Notes: generated by a model not told the origin, from the letters alone. A stretch of DNA of 64,000 bases from Bdellovibrionales bacterium CG10_big_fil_rev_8_21_14_0_10_45_34 (GCA_002778785.1 PEZS01000011.1:318995-382994), one strand, 5' to 3'. Shown: positions 35,944 through 46,861, counted from the first letter of the stretch. A program made the numbers and translations.

Positions 35944-37950
35944 ATGAATCTATCGCAAATACTGCTTCTAACTTTGAGTAGCAAAAACGCCGGGTCAAAA
36001 TCCTTGCGATACTACAAGGCTAACTGCCAAGTTTTCCTTCGTTTGGTAGCGATTTTATTTTTTCTGTTTAGCGATTCGGTAAGTGCGGTGACTTTAAAAA
36101 CCGATAGTCAGTTTTTGCCTGACCTAGCTGACGTAGCATCAATATATTCCGGCCGTCTAGACCCTAGCTTCAATTTGAATTTAACAACATTTGATGAGTT
36201 AAACTCAGAACTACAACGGTCAACCATAGTTCTTGATAAAGGCCGCATGGGTTACGGTGGCGGCTCAATTTGGGCGCTGTTTGACCTGCACAATCAGAGC
36301 AACTCTGATCATTTGGTTGTAAGGTACCCCTACGTTTCGATGCAGAAAATTGATTTCTTGGTCTTCAATAGCTCCGGCCATCTAATATCTCATCTTGTAT
36401 CCGGCAAACTTGTCGCACCAAATCTCAGAGCAACAAAAACTGCCGACTATCAGTTCCCGTTGACAGTCCCTGCGGGGAACAAAGTGACACTGGCAATACA
36501 TTTTGAATCTACTGGATCAATGCAAATGCCTCTCGAGATTGCGACATCAAACTACGTCAGCTTTTCTACTAATCTTAAGAATCTGCTATTCGGAGTCTAC
36601 TATGGAGCGATTCTTGTATTGGCAATTTACTCTTTCTTCTTGTTTTTGAAGCTAGGCAATCTGGTATATTTGGCATATCTCACTTATTTGATTTCTGTCG
36701 CTCTCGCGCAAATGAGCTTGCATGGAATTGGCTACCTTTACCTTTGGCCCGCTCACAGCAACTGGAATCTCGTAAGCACATTGGTTTTGGTGGGCCTTAT
36801 GTTTGCCTCACTTTCTTACTTCTCAAACTTAGTTCTGAATGGCCACAGAAACTATCTGCTGAGAGCTGCGTTTTATTTATCTGGCATTTCTTCGATTTCG
36901 TTAAGCCTGCTTGCTTTAGTCACCTATAGTTCTTTGGTGATAAAAATTGCCGGCTTTATGACGATCTTTCTGCCGTTCTTTTTTATTGCTATAGGGGCAT
37001 TTGCTTTGCGCAGAAAAGCCGAGTTTGCACCCTATTACTTAGCCGGACTGAGCTTTTACATGATTGGTGCCATTACGTATGGACTAAAAGATATGAACAT
37101 CTTCCCCAACAATTCGTTTACAGAGAATGGAATTGTTATAGGCTCACTTCTTGAGATCATAATTTTCGCATATGGTATCTCCAATCAAGTCGAAAGAATA
37201 AAGGAAGAAAGAGATAAGACCAAGCTTGCCTTCGAAAAAGCACAAGCCCTATCGAATGTTGCTGTCCAAGTTAGTCACGACATTAGATCGCCTGTAGCTG
37301 CCTTAAGAGCGATCAGCGGCTTACAAAGCGGCCTATCTGGCAACGTAAGCAAATTGCTCGACAATGCTATTTCGCGAATTCAGGCAATTGCAGACGACCT
37401 CTTATATCAATATCGGCCAAGCCGCGAGGCTCCTGACATGGAAGTAACGACACCCCTCGCTACCATTCTGGAGTCTACAAAATCAATGACAGAAGAGTAC
37501 CAACTCAGGCTTTCTTCGCGCACAGGAGTAAAAGTATCATTCGACACGTTCCTTGAAGACAACAATTATTTGCTCCCGATAAGTGAATTGAGTTTTTCGA
37601 GAATACTTGGCAATTTGTTGGAAAATGCATGCAATGCTATTGAATCTAGTGGAAATATAGACGTTACTGTATCGTCAGATCTGAAAACTTTTGTTCTAAA
37701 GGTTACGGATTCGGGCGTTGGAATGTCCGCCTCGGAGGTTTCTATGGCCACAACCAAAGGATGGAGCAAAAAAGGAAATGAGGGATTCGGTTTGGGCCTC
37801 AGCTTTGTCAATGAGACAGTCAGAAAGTGTGGTGGCGATATCAAAATCTTAAGCTCCCTAGCAATAGGCACTGAATTCATAGTCATTCTTCCTATGATTT
37901 CGTCAAACGTTAACGGAGTACAACGGTCTCATGAAACTCTCATTCGATGA
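35944..37950 (+). CDS. 7TM-DISM sensor histidine kinase
   Basis: About 668 residues. A signal-like hydrophobic segment (about residues 30-45) is followed by a periplasmic 7TMR-DISMED2-like domain (about 60-200). Seven membrane helices (about 205-400, 7TMR-DISM) and a coiled-coil linker come next. The kinase core has H445 in VSHDIRSPVAAL, N-box NLLENACNAI, G1 DSGVGM and G2 GFGLGLSF. It should autophosphorylate H445 in response to a periplasmic ligand, possibly a carbohydrate or other small molecule as in related DISMED2 proteins. GTG at 35935 is an alternative start. The end overlaps the following periplasmic-binding-protein gene. Confidence 0.88.
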   Translation: MNLSQILLLTLSSKNAGSKSLRYYKANCQVFLRLVAILFFLFSDSVSAVTLKTDSQFLPDLADVASIYSGRLDPSFNLNLTTFDELNSELQRSTIVLDKGRMGYGGGSIWALFDLHNQSNSDHLVVRYPYVSMQKIDFLVFNSSGHLISHLVSGKLVAPNLRATKTADYQFPLTVPAGNKVTLAIHFESTGSMQMPLEIATSNYVSFSTNLKNLLFGVYYGAILVLAIYSFFLFLKLGNLVYLAYLTYLISVALAQMSLHGIGYLYLWPAHSNWNLVSTLVLVGLMFASLSYFSNLVLNGHRNYLLRAAFYLSGISSISLSLLALVTYSSLVIKIAGFMTIFLPFFFIAIGAFALRRKAEFAPYYLAGLSFYMIGAITYGLKDMNIFPNNSFTENGIVIGSLLEIIIFAYGISNQVERIKEERDKTKLAFEKAQALSNVAVQVSHDIRSPVAALRAISGLQSGLSGNVSKLLDNAISRIQAIADDLLYQYRPSREAPDMEVTTPLATILESTKSMTEEYQLRLSSRTGVKVSFDTFLEDNNYLLPISELSFSRILGNLLENACNAIESSGNIDVTVSSDLKTFVLKVTDSGVGMSASEVSMATTKGWSKKGNEGFGLGLSFVNETVRKCGGDIKILSSLAIGTEFIVILPMISSNVNGVQRSHETLIR

Positions 37951-38848
37951 AACTGTATACCCGATGAAAAAGTCCGCTCGGCGGAAGAGCACTATCAGGT
38001 CGCCGAGAATAAGTGGGCCTTGGGTTATTCGCGTTGTTCAACACCAAAAGCATCTTCTAGCGCTAATAACTTTGGCGGTTTTGAATTTCGGAAGTCCGAT
38101 TGCCTACTCTGCCGAGACCCTAAAAGTTTGTTACGTGCCTTGGTTCGGACCCGATAAAGAGTTTGGACCTGATTACGAAATGGCGATAAACTTCGCCAAA
38201 TCAAACGGCTACACAACTAGTTTTATTCAAATAACCTACGATCAATCATTTGAACTGGAGTCAGACACGGCGAATGAAACAAAGCTATTTCGTAGTGGTA
38301 AATGCGACCTATATAGTATGGCTCTTACCCTTACTCCCGCTCGGAAGAAAGTGACAGAAATGATCGCACTTTACCCTGGGCGTTCATTTGTTGTTGTGCG
38401 AAAAGGAACGAAAGACAGGAGCACACTTAACGACCTCAAAGGCACAAAAACAGTTGTTGTCAAAGGGACCAGTTACGAGCAGATATTAGAAAATGCGAAC
38501 CAAACTTTTAGCTCAAAAGATAAGATAAAAATTCAAACTACTATCGAAGGGGGCAACCTACCTAAACTGCTCTCTAACGAAGTAGATTTTATCGTTATGG
38601 ATTCTGCCTTGGCTTTTTCTGCTATTTTCAAACATTCCAAGGAGTTAAGGTTGGGGTTTCCTGTTGGCAAGATTGAACAGCTGGGCTGGGCAGTAAGCAA
38701 AAAGAATTCGAGACTTGCCAATGAAATACGATCTTATTTTGATAGCCAAAAAACCCTTGGTGATTCAGAAATAAGTGGAGTCTTTAAAAAATATTTCGGC
38801 CTGACCTATGCGCAGTACGAAAGAACTCTTTACTCAATTTCCAAATGA
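37931..38848 (+). CDS. Periplasmic solute-binding protein (SBP_bac_3 type)
   Basis: A 305-residue protein. A hydrophobic signal segment ends near AYSAE (about residue 60), preceded by an unusually long basic N-terminus; ATG 37964 would shorten it but has no ribosome site. The mature part has the family-3 binding-protein pattern: FGPDYEMAINFAKSNGY, CDLYSMALTLTPARKKV, DLKGTKTVVVKGTSYE, and DFIVMDSALAF. It would bind an amino-acid-like or other small solute. No ABC permease is nearby; instead it sits between two histidine kinases and overlaps both, so it is more likely a sensor subunit presenting ligand to a kinase than a transport component (inference). Confidence 0.8.
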   Translation: MKLSFDETVYPMKKSARRKSTIRSPRISGPWVIRVVQHQKHLLALITLAVLNFGSPIAYSAETLKVCYVPWFGPDKEFGPDYEMAINFAKSNGYTTSFIQITYDQSFELESDTANETKLFRSGKCDLYSMALTLTPARKKVTEMIALYPGRSFVVVRKGTKDRSTLNDLKGTKTVVVKGTSYEQILENANQTFSSKDKIKIQTTIEGGNLPKLLSNEVDFIVMDSALAFSAIFKHSKELRLGFPVGKIEQLGWAVSKKNSRLANEIRSYFDSQKTLGDSEISGVFKKYFGLTYAQYERTLYSISK

Positions 38849-40197
38849 AACAGATTAAGCTACAAAAAGCCTTTGATATGTCTTTTCTGGTGATCGTTAC
38901 GGCTTACGGACTGATGATCGTTAGCCTTTTTTACTGGGTATTCGAGCGTTTCGAATCAGAGATGTATAGTCGAGTTAAGGCAGAACTCATACTAATAGCA
39001 GATTCGCAGATTCCTTACCTTATCGAAGACTTCAACTCCGAATCTCACCAAAGTGTGCATCTTCGCAGCTTAGGCTTAACTGCCAACTATCGAGATCTGA
39101 AGCTCGCAATAAGAGTCAAAGATCAACAGGGTAAAGTTTGGAGTGAAGAGCCTTTGAATCTTGTTTCGAACTACGCTGACTTGTCCGAATCCAAGAAAGT
39201 TTATGTAGTGAAAGACATAACGTACTTTCCGGATACGCTCGGGCATGTCGAAATTTGGGCCACCCCACCAGACACGTTGCTGGCTAAAAACAATGCGCTA
39301 ATTTGGTCATTCTTAGTGGGTATTATTGCGCTCGTTCTTGGTCTATTCCTACATAGAAAATTCTTACATGTTTTTGCGTTGAAACCATTGCTGCAGCTTA
39401 AACATAGCGTCCGAAACTACAAGTATGGCGGAAGTTTTTCACTCCCAACGACGGGATCTGTGGACATTGCTGAACTAGGCAATGAGTTCTCAACTCTTCT
39501 TAAGAAAGTTGAAGATGCCGACTCCAGAGAGAAAATTTCAGAAATGAAGTCTCAAATAGCTCGGCAGATCGCGCACGACATTCGATCACCCGTGTCGGTC
39601 CTAAAATCCGTGTTCACGACAGATAATTCTGAGCTACCTCAAAGTAAAGAACTCATATCAAAGGCTCTCTACAGAATTGAGAGCATTGCAAATGATCTAC
39701 TTTACCGAACAGTTGATCTACAGATAGTCTCTGCCGAGGAGATTGCTGATTTAATTCAAAGTGTAGTTGAAGAAAAGAACATCGAGTTTGACCATCAAAT
39801 TAGCTTATTATCTGATTTCCGACCCGGGCCAGCTAAGGTAAGAATGAGCAAGTCACACTTTAGTAGAATTGTTTCCAACCTAGTTAATAATAGTGCTCAA
39901 GCAAAAAAGAACTCCTTAGTAAAAATTGTTGTCAGCCTAAATGTCGTCAATGAAGAAGTTGTTGTTGCAATTAGCGATGACGGCGTCGGCATACCGGAAG
40001 ATACCATACGAAGAGTTATTCAGGGCGATCAAGTTATCAGCGAGTCAGGGTTCGGCCTGGGCCTATCAAGTGCTCGTAACCAGATTTTGGCGTGGGATGC
40101 GAAGTTCACTATTGAAAGATTGAAAGATGCGGGAACGAAGGTAGAGATTCGCTTTCCGAGACAAGATATTAACCCAACTGGAGCTACAGCATTTTGA
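38845..40197 (+). CDS. Sensor histidine kinase with periplasmic domain
   Basis: A 450-residue kinase. Two membrane helices (about residues 13-33 and 150-175) enclose a periplasmic domain of about 115 residues. HAMP-like and coiled-coil sequence follows. The core has H244 in AHDIRSPVSVL, N-box SNLVNNSAQAK, G1 DDGVGIPE and G2 GFGLGLSSA. The start overlaps the binding-protein stop as ATGA, and the end overlaps the receiver gene start (TTGA), giving tight coupling across three genes. The HDIRSP box is shared with the first kinase of the cluster, so both may serve the same receiver. Confidence 0.88.
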   Translation: MKQIKLQKAFDMSFLVIVTAYGLMIVSLFYWVFERFESEMYSRVKAELILIADSQIPYLIEDFNSESHQSVHLRSLGLTANYRDLKLAIRVKDQQGKVWSEEPLNLVSNYADLSESKKVYVVKDITYFPDTLGHVEIWATPPDTLLAKNNALIWSFLVGIIALVLGLFLHRKFLHVFALKPLLQLKHSVRNYKYGGSFSLPTTGSVDIAELGNEFSTLLKKVEDADSREKISEMKSQIARQIAHDIRSPVSVLKSVFTTDNSELPQSKELISKALYRIESIANDLLYRTVDLQIVSAEEIADLIQSVVEEKNIEFDHQISLLSDFRPGPAKVRMSKSHFSRIVSNLVNNSAQAKKNSLVKIVVSLNVVNEEVVVAISDDGVGIPEDTIRRVIQGDQVISESGFGLGLSSARNQILAWDAKFTIERLKDAGTKVEIRFPRQDINPTGATAF

Positions 40198-40544
40198 AAA
40201 AACTTGTGTTGATTGATGATGATGAGTTGATACGGATGACGTGGGAGTTCTGTGCTAAGCAACATGGGCGTGAAGTAGTAGCCTTTGATTCGGTAGAGGC
40301 TTTTTTAATAGCAGACATTCCGACAAAAATCCGCGTCTATATTGATTACAATTTAAAACCAAGGCACAACTCAAATAATCGCGCTAGCGAGAATGGTGAT
40401 ACGCAGCTTACGGGCTACGATGTAGCTAAACTTCTCTTCAATAAAGGCTATCAAGAAATCTACATCACCACCGGAGACGTTGTGCTTCCAGAGCGGCCGA
40501 CCTATGTGAAAGCCGTTGTAGGAAAAGACTTTCCAATTGAATAA
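40194..40544 (+). CDS. Stand-alone receiver domain (CheY-like)
   Basis: A 116-residue REC domain with the acidic pair IDDDE at residues 6-10, the phospho-acceptor D51 in YIDYNL, T in YITTGD and a lysine near the C-terminus (VVGKDF). A polar insert of about 15 residues follows the phosphorylation site (HNSNNRASENGDTQ), which is unusual. No output domain is present. The start is TTG overlapping the kinase stop (TTGA). It probably acts by binding another protein, or as a phosphate sink or relay for the two kinases upstream. Confidence 0.85.
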   Translation: MKKLVLIDDDELIRMTWEFCAKQHGREVVAFDSVEAFLIADIPTKIRVYIDYNLKPRHNSNNRASENGDTQLTGYDVAKLLFNKGYQEIYITTGDVVLPERPTYVKAVVGKDFPIE

Positions 40545-40700
40545 CAATTCTTTTCTAGGATTCGTTTACTTGGTCAAGCTCATTTTCGAATTTATAGAAT
40601 TGCCACTAAAGAATGAGACAAGTTATCAGCAGTGAAGGTCAAATCGCAATTCAACAAAACGTCACCGCTGCGGTCTATTGCCAATGTTTCGATGAACACA

Positions 40701-41672
40701 CTACGAAAGCATCGCTAAAAAATAGATGATAGGCGCACCAAACAAAATGCCGTCGATGCGATCAAGAATGCCGCCATGACCGGGCATAAGACTACCAGAA
40801 TCCTTCACACCAACATGCCGCTTGATCGTTGATTCAAAGAAGTCTCCCATTTGAGCAGACACCGAAGCTGCTATCAAAAACAGCAGCACCACAAGTAAAC
40901 TCAAATGATCGCCGCCCATAGACGCCCCAACAGCGTCCAGCTCAGTGCCCAACCCTCGTACAGTCTCTACTGCCGCACTTTGAGGCGCGGAACTGTCTGA
41001 GAGCGAACCCTGATGAGAAGATATCCCATATGAACTGCCCTTACCGAGCAAATACCAATATGTGAGCGAGCCCAAAATCACCGACCCAACTAAGCCTGCA
41101 ACTGCTCCCTCCCAAGTTTTCTTGGGTGATACCGTAGGCCACAATTTGTTTTTGCCAAACTGACTGCCTCCAAAATAAGCAGAAATGTCTCCGGCGAAAA
41201 CTGTAATAATTAAAAGTGCAAACCACCGATCTCCGCGCTCGAAATGAATTAGGCCGACTGCGAAAAAAGGAAGCAGCACGGTGTAAAGATGGCAAACCAC
41301 AATTCGGTTCAACACCAAGTAGATGCGCTCAATCGAAACCTCAGTACGCAATATGACAAAACTCGACAGCAAGCTTAACAACAAACCAAACACAAAAATG
41401 TGAAGGGCAATGTTAGGTAGGTACACCATCATCAAATAAGTACTTACCGAAAAGAACAAAAAGAGATTTGAGTACCGCTTATCAATCCCTAGCAGCATCC
41501 GCGCTATCTCTCTCTGAGAAAGCAGCGCCGCCACTGATCCGGCAATGATGAGCCCGTATTTTCCAAAAAGAGCGTAAGCTCCAATAATGCAAACTGCTGC
41601 AACCAGGGCAGAGACAACCCGCAGTTTCAATGTAGAGAATTTTTTTTGTGCATCCCCAGAAGATTCAACCAT
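40701..41672 (-). CDS. cdsA: Phosphatidate cytidylyltransferase
   Basis: This integral membrane enzyme makes CDP-diacylglycerol from phosphatidate and CTP, the branch point of phospholipid synthesis. About 323 residues from ATG 41672, which lies one base after the uppS stop. Multiple membrane helices and the C-terminal signature are clear: ESTIKRHVGVKDSG, then PGHGGILDRIDG, plus SPKKTWEG. A Ser/Gly-rich insert of about 50 residues (about 205-255) sits between the SPKKTWEG helix and the signature region, longer than in typical CdsA. A longer frame reaching 41801 overlaps uppS and is rejected as the start. The operon order frr-uppS-cdsA is classic. Confidence 0.95.
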   Translation of the reverse strand: MVESSGDAQKKFSTLKLRVVSALVAAVCIIGAYALFGKYGLIIAGSVAALLSQREIARMLLGIDKRYSNLFLFFSVSTYLMMVYLPNIALHIFVFGLLLSLLSSFVILRTEVSIERIYLVLNRIVVCHLYTVLLPFFAVGLIHFERGDRWFALLIITVFAGDISAYFGGSQFGKNKLWPTVSPKKTWEGAVAGLVGSVILGSLTYWYLLGKGSSYGISSHQGSLSDSSAPQSAAVETVRGLGTELDAVGASMGGDHLSLLVVLLFLIAASVSAQMGDFFESTIKRHVGVKDSGSLMPGHGGILDRIDGILFGAPIIYFLAMLS

Positions 41673-41673
41673 G

Positions 41674-42597
41674 TTAAATAAGTATTTCTTGTACAGATAA
41701 GCGCGAAAGAAGCTCAAAATCCGACGGCTCACGCGAGTCAAGCAGTCCCAGCGTTCTCGATGTCGCAAATTGGTCGGCAGTCTTAGCGACATCGCTTTCA
41801 AGACTTGCTGCAGCGAAATACTGCTTATCTGGCCGAACGGATTTTCGAATACTTATCCTTTCGACGGACTGTTGCTCACTTTTTATCTGCTCACCGGTCT
41901 TGCCAAACCGACGCTCACGACCCGCAAAGTTCTGCAGCAGCTCTTCAAGCTTCGCAGCTGTGAACGCGGGCCAAGCATCTGGCGTGAACGCAATCTCCGC
42001 GTAGGCGAGCTGCCATATTAAGAAATTAGAAATTCTCTGCTCCCCGCTAGTGCGTATCACCAGATCTATAGGAGGCATAGGATTACTCGGAAGCGCCTTT
42101 TCAAATGCGCTTAGATCAACATCACTCGGCTTCATCGTACCGGCTGCGACTTTTTCGCAAAGTAGTTGCGCGGCTCTGACAATTTCTTGCCGGCCGCCAT
42201 AGTTCAGGGCAAATACCAGACGAAGCCCCGTATTTGCCGAAGTCACCGCTACTGTCTTATTAATTTCACGCTGAACTTCTTTAGGTAACTTTGAGATGTC
42301 GCCAACTACTGCAAACTGAATGTTTTGCTTTAATAAAATCTTTCTTTCACGACGAAGATTCTTTTCTAAAAGTCGAAACAACAAGCTCACTTCTGATTTT
42401 GGTCTAAGCCAGTTTTCCGTAGAGAATGCGTAGAGAGTCAAATGTTTGATGCCAAGCTCAGTGCATCTTTCAATCACTCGGCGAGCCGTACGTGCTCCCT
42501 TTATGTGCCCATAAGATCTTGGGTATCCACGAGCTTCGGCCCACCGACCATTGCCGTCCATTATAATAGCAAGATGATTTGGAAGCCCTTCTTTCAC
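41674..42597 (-). CDS. uppS: Undecaprenyl diphosphate synthase (cis-prenyltransferase)
   Basis: This enzyme makes the C55 lipid carrier for wall and surface polymers by adding isopentenyl units to farnesyl diphosphate. The signature IIMDGNGRWA (residues 10-19, with catalytic D), ARGYPRSYGHIKGA, LTLYAFSTENW and the C-terminal RTSGEQRISNFL are all present. It starts with GTG 42597, with GGGAG in the end of frr as ribosome site. About 307 residues versus about 250 usual; the extra 65 residues after RERRFGKTG form a Ser/Ala/Arg-rich tail I cannot assign. Confidence 0.95.
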   Translation of the reverse strand: MKEGLPNHLAIIMDGNGRWAEARGYPRSYGHIKGARTARRVIERCTELGIKHLTLYAFSTENWLRPKSEVSLLFRLLEKNLRRERKILLKQNIQFAVVGDISKLPKEVQREINKTVAVTSANTGLRLVFALNYGGRQEIVRAAQLLCEKVAAGTMKPSDVDLSAFEKALPSNPMPPIDLVIRTSGEQRISNFLIWQLAYAEIAFTPDAWPAFTAAKLEELLQNFAGRERRFGKTGEQIKSEQQSVERISIRKSVRPDKQYFAAASLESDVAKTADQFATSRTLGLLDSREPSDFELLSRLSVQEILI

Positions 42598-42602
42598 GTG
42601 GG

Positions 42603-43160
42603 TTAGACTCCCATTATATCTTTCTCTTTGTCTTCTGCAATTTTGTCGACCTTAGCAATAAATTCATCTGTGATCTTTTGAACTTCTGCTTCGACTCTTT
42701 TGTTATCATCTTCGCTAATTGCTTTGTCTTTTAGAAGCTTCTTAAGACTTTCATTGGCATCTCGCCTCGCCATACGCACAGCAACTTTGCCTTCTTCAAC
42801 AACCTTTTTAGAAAGCTTCACCAAATCGCGCCTGCGCTCCTCGGTAAGGTCAGGCACCTTTAAGCGTATCACTTTGCCATCGTTCATCGGAGCAAGCCCC
42901 AGATCGGCCTTCACAATACCCGCTTCGATGTCTTTTAAAACTGACGCTTCCCAAGGAGTTATTAAAAAAGACTTTGCATCAGGACAAGAAATGGCAGCCA
43001 CTTGATTGAGCGGAGTAAGAGCTCCGTAATAGTTCACCTTTACAACGTCGAGCATCGTCGGCGTCGCCTTGCCCGTGCGAATCTTAGCAAGCTCCCTCAC
43101 AAGAGAGTCTACGCTTTTGTCCATAGATTCTTTTACTTCTTTTTTGAGTCCTTCTAACAT
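42603..43160 (-). CDS. frr: Ribosome recycling factor
   Basis: This protein splits post-termination ribosomes with EF-G. From ATG 43160 it has 185 residues, the family length, beginning MLEGLKKEVKESMDK and carrying the RTGKATPTMLD segment and the C-terminal DEFIAKVDKIAEDKEKDIM helix. AAAGG lies eight bases upstream of this ATG. A GTG at 43169 overlapping pyrH is less likely. It starts two bases after the pyrH stop. Confidence 0.96.
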   Translation of the reverse strand: MLEGLKKEVKESMDKSVDSLVRELAKIRTGKATPTMLDVVKVNYYGALTPLNQVAAISCPDAKSFLITPWEASVLKDIEAGIVKADLGLAPMNDGKVIRLKVPDLTEERRRDLVKLSKKVVEEGKVAVRMARRDANESLKKLLKDKAISEDDNKRVEAEVQKITDEFIAKVDKIAEDKEKDIMGV

Positions 43161-43161
43161 A

Positions 43162-44558
<1,397 letters not shown>

Positions 44559-44588
44559 GTCCAAATTCTCCCATTTAGAAAAGATTTT

Positions 44589-44613
44589 GAGACTCACCAA
44601 ATCAGTGAGTCTC
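44589..44613 (-). terminator. Hairpin between rpsB and tsf (possible attenuator)
   Basis: A perfect 9-bp stem (GAGACTCAC / GTGAGTCTC) with a 7-nt loop lies in the rpsB-tsf gap. On the minus strand it is followed by AAAATCTTTTC, only weakly T-rich. It would act as a partial terminator or RNA-processing site rather than a full stop, since tsf must be expressed. Confidence 0.5.
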
Positions 44614-44638
44614 GATGTGATCATATAAAACTAAGAAA

Positions 44639-45592
44639 TTATTTTTCTTCAGTTGTTGCGACTGCGCTAGGCTCTTCTACTTTCGCAGTTGAAGCCTCTG
44701 CAGCAGCTGGAGTCTCAGCAGACGCAGGAGCCTCTAGCTCGCTAGCAATCTCAACGTCGTCTGCCATACCAACGGCAACGAGTTTTCTCTTCGCCATCTT
44801 AACAACTGCGGGACCGCCCTTGTTTCTGCTGTCGCCCGCGGATGGCGCTTTAGAATCTGGACGCACTCTTTCTTCTGTCTTTTCAGCCATTGTGCGAACT
44901 TTAAGCTCCCACTCTTTGGCTCCCTCATTGAAGGAGTCAGCAATCAACGCGGCAAAAAGCTTGATCGAGCGAATGGCGTCGTCGTTACCCGGGATTGGAT
45001 AATCAACTACAGTAGGATCCGCATTCGTATCAGCAATTCCGATAACTGTAATGCCAAGTCTTTTCGCTTCTGCGACAGCGATATGTTCTTTTTTAAGATC
45101 AATAACAAACATTAAAGATGGCGGCTCTTTCATCTCACGAATACCTTCAAGGTACTCTTGTAGCCTGAGATACTCTTTCTCTATGCCTGCGCGCTCTTTT
45201 TTATTGTAAAAATCAAGTTCACCTTTTTCGCGCATTAAATCGATTTTTTTGAGTCGATCAATGCTCTGTTTAATTGTAACGAAGTTTGTGAGTGTTCCGC
45301 CGAGCCATCTTTTTGTGACAAAAAACTGGTCACACGCTTTGGCCGCTTCTTGAATGGGCTCCACAGCTTGTTTTTTTGTTCCGACGAAGATTAAACGCTT
45401 GCCTTGTGCAGCCTGCGCCTTAACGTAGTCGGCCGCTGTCTGTGCAGCTACCACGCTCTTTTGTAGGTCTATGATGTGAATTCCGCCCCGCTCACCAAAA
45501 ACGAAATTCTTCATTTTCGGGTTCCAGCGTTGAGTTTGGTGGCCGAAGTGCGCTCCGGCGTCGAGCATTTCTTTGATCGTTATCTGAGCCAT
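44639..45592 (-). CDS. rpsB: Small ribosomal subunit protein uS2
   Basis: This protein belongs to the 30S subunit. The N-terminal 240 residues follow the family closely: [50 protein letters not shown] and [13 protein letters not shown]. At 317 residues it is about 75 longer than the E. coli protein; the extra C-terminal part is rich in Ala, Glu and Pro (about residues 280-317) and likely disordered. Strong AGAAGGAG ribosome site. First gene of the rpsB-tsf-pyrH-frr-uppS-cdsA run. Confidence 0.97.
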   Translation of the reverse strand: MAQITIKEMLDAGAHFGHQTQRWNPKMKNFVFGERGGIHIIDLQKSVVAAQTAADYVKAQAAQGKRLIFVGTKKQAVEPIQEAAKACDQFFVTKRWLGGTLTNFVTIKQSIDRLKKIDLMREKGELDFYNKKERAGIEKEYLRLQEYLEGIREMKEPPSLMFVIDLKKEHIAVAEAKRLGITVIGIADTNADPTVVDYPIPGNDDAIRSIKLFAALIADSFNEGAKEWELKVRTMAEKTEERVRPDSKAPSAGDSRNKGGPAVVKMAKRKLVAVGMADDVEIASELEAPASAETPAAAEASTAKVEEPSAVATTEEK

Positions 45593-45616
45593 GTTTTCTC
45601 CTTCTGGTTAAACCAC

Positions 45617-45669
45617 CCTCTTCATATGCCTCTTAGATTGCTAAGAGGACCAGTCGGCCCATGAAGAGG
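45617..45669 (-). promoter_or_regulatory. Nested hairpins in the rpsB leader
   Basis: On the minus strand CCTCTTCAT (45661-45669) pairs with ATGAAGAGG (45617-45625), enclosing a second perfect stem CCTCTTAG / CTAAGAGG (45629-45648) with a 4-nt loop. The structure ends 25 bases before the rpsB start. It could be the autoregulatory leader by which S2 controls its own operon, or it could serve the end of the upstream gene; no T-run follows. Confidence 0.5.
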
Positions 45670-45721
45670 TGCGTAATATTGACCTGCACGACTACCATAG
45701 TCGGAAATGTGTGGCAATCAA

Positions 45722-46861
45722 TTACCTGATTTCTGATGAAGCTTCTAGATTCGTTTCGCCAGAAATGGCGGGCTGTATTCGGCGGGCCATATCGATCTGC
45801 CGCCAAATGAGAGCTTTTTCAGACAGCTCTGGGCTAGCCACATAGAGATTGGCCAGTTTGGTGAAGCGGCCATCCGCTTCGATTCCTTTTTCGACCCCCA
45901 CTAGGTGGTTGTGGCTTAAAGGATGAACGGAGACCTTTTCAAATAAAACTTCGTTAAAAATGTCGGGGTAGGCTCGCTTGATCTGGCGTTTTACCTCTCG
46001 CAAGGCTCCGCCGGTAGCCTCATCATCGAAGGTCAGCTCTCCGCGCACAAATGTGACCCACGAGGAGCGCTGAATTCTTGTATTTGTATCGAACCCCTCA
46101 GGAACATGACTCAAATGAGTGTCTGACTCAAAAACCCCCACGCAGGGCCACGCCTCTTTACCCGTGCCATACAATACATGGATAAATCGATTTTCAGTAA
46201 AATTGCCCCTGTGAATGAGATCCAGGTAAACGGATGTCCATGTTTCTGCTCTTGAAATCTTTTGAAGAGCCCGCCCCGTCAGAACGCCATTCGGCAAATG
46301 GGTCATCAATTTAGAGAATACATCGAAGTAAATGACCTTCGCCGCTTTAATGGCTTTTCGATCAGAAAGAGTCACCGAATCTAACCGATCACCCTCGAAG
46401 TTCATCTTTACGACTTGCTGGAACACAAAGCGCTCTTTGGGGATGTCTCTTAACAAGTGAGTGATCCATTGATGGACGTGTGGAATCAGTAAAGAATATT
46501 TGTCGCAAATGTAGTCGGCTAAAGCTTGGTAAAACTCAGGCGACTGCTGACCAAACCCAATGAAGTTTGTGAATTCCCCTTTTTGAAAGGTTTGAGGAGC
46601 TGCATCGACCGCATGTTCATGGATTTTCAGACCCATCTCATCTTCAAGCCAGCCTAAAAGTTCCGCATCAAAGGTGTTTTCTGACTGCGCACTAATGCCG
46701 TGATCAAACGTACCGAACGGGGTCTCTGACGCGCGATACTCCCTACCAATCAAATCCGGCTGAGCAACTATAAGGTAGCGTTTGCCCTGCTTTTCAAGCT
46801 TTGAAGCAACAAGAAGGGATGAAAACGTGTCGCCGATAAGTAGGTAATCGATATCTGCCAT
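45722..46861 (-). CDS. FAD/NAD(P)-binding oxidoreductase-like protein
   Basis: About 379 residues. The first 40 residues form a Rossmann beta-alpha-beta unit (DYLLIGDTFSSLLVASKLEK, then KRYLIV) like that of flavin amine oxidases and related FAD proteins, although the GxGxxG is degenerate (IGDTFSS). The middle has a FEGDRLDSVTLSD strand-turn and the C-terminal part a conserved-looking NLYVASPELSEKALIW segment, similar in position to the second FAD-contacting motif. Substrate is unknown. The start is ATG 46861 or GTG 46864. No neighbour indicates a pathway; the gene is separated from rpsB by a structured leader. Confidence 0.55.
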   Translation of the reverse strand: MADIDYLLIGDTFSSLLVASKLEKQGKRYLIVAQPDLIGREYRASETPFGTFDHGISAQSENTFDAELLGWLEDEMGLKIHEHAVDAAPQTFQKGEFTNFIGFGQQSPEFYQALADYICDKYSLLIPHVHQWITHLLRDIPKERFVFQQVVKMNFEGDRLDSVTLSDRKAIKAAKVIYFDVFSKLMTHLPNGVLTGRALQKISRAETWTSVYLDLIHRGNFTENRFIHVLYGTGKEAWPCVGVFESDTHLSHVPEGFDTNTRIQRSSWVTFVRGELTFDDEATGGALREVKRQIKRAYPDIFNEVLFEKVSVHPLSHNHLVGVEKGIEADGRFTKLANLYVASPELSEKALIWRQIDMARRIQPAISGETNLEASSEIR

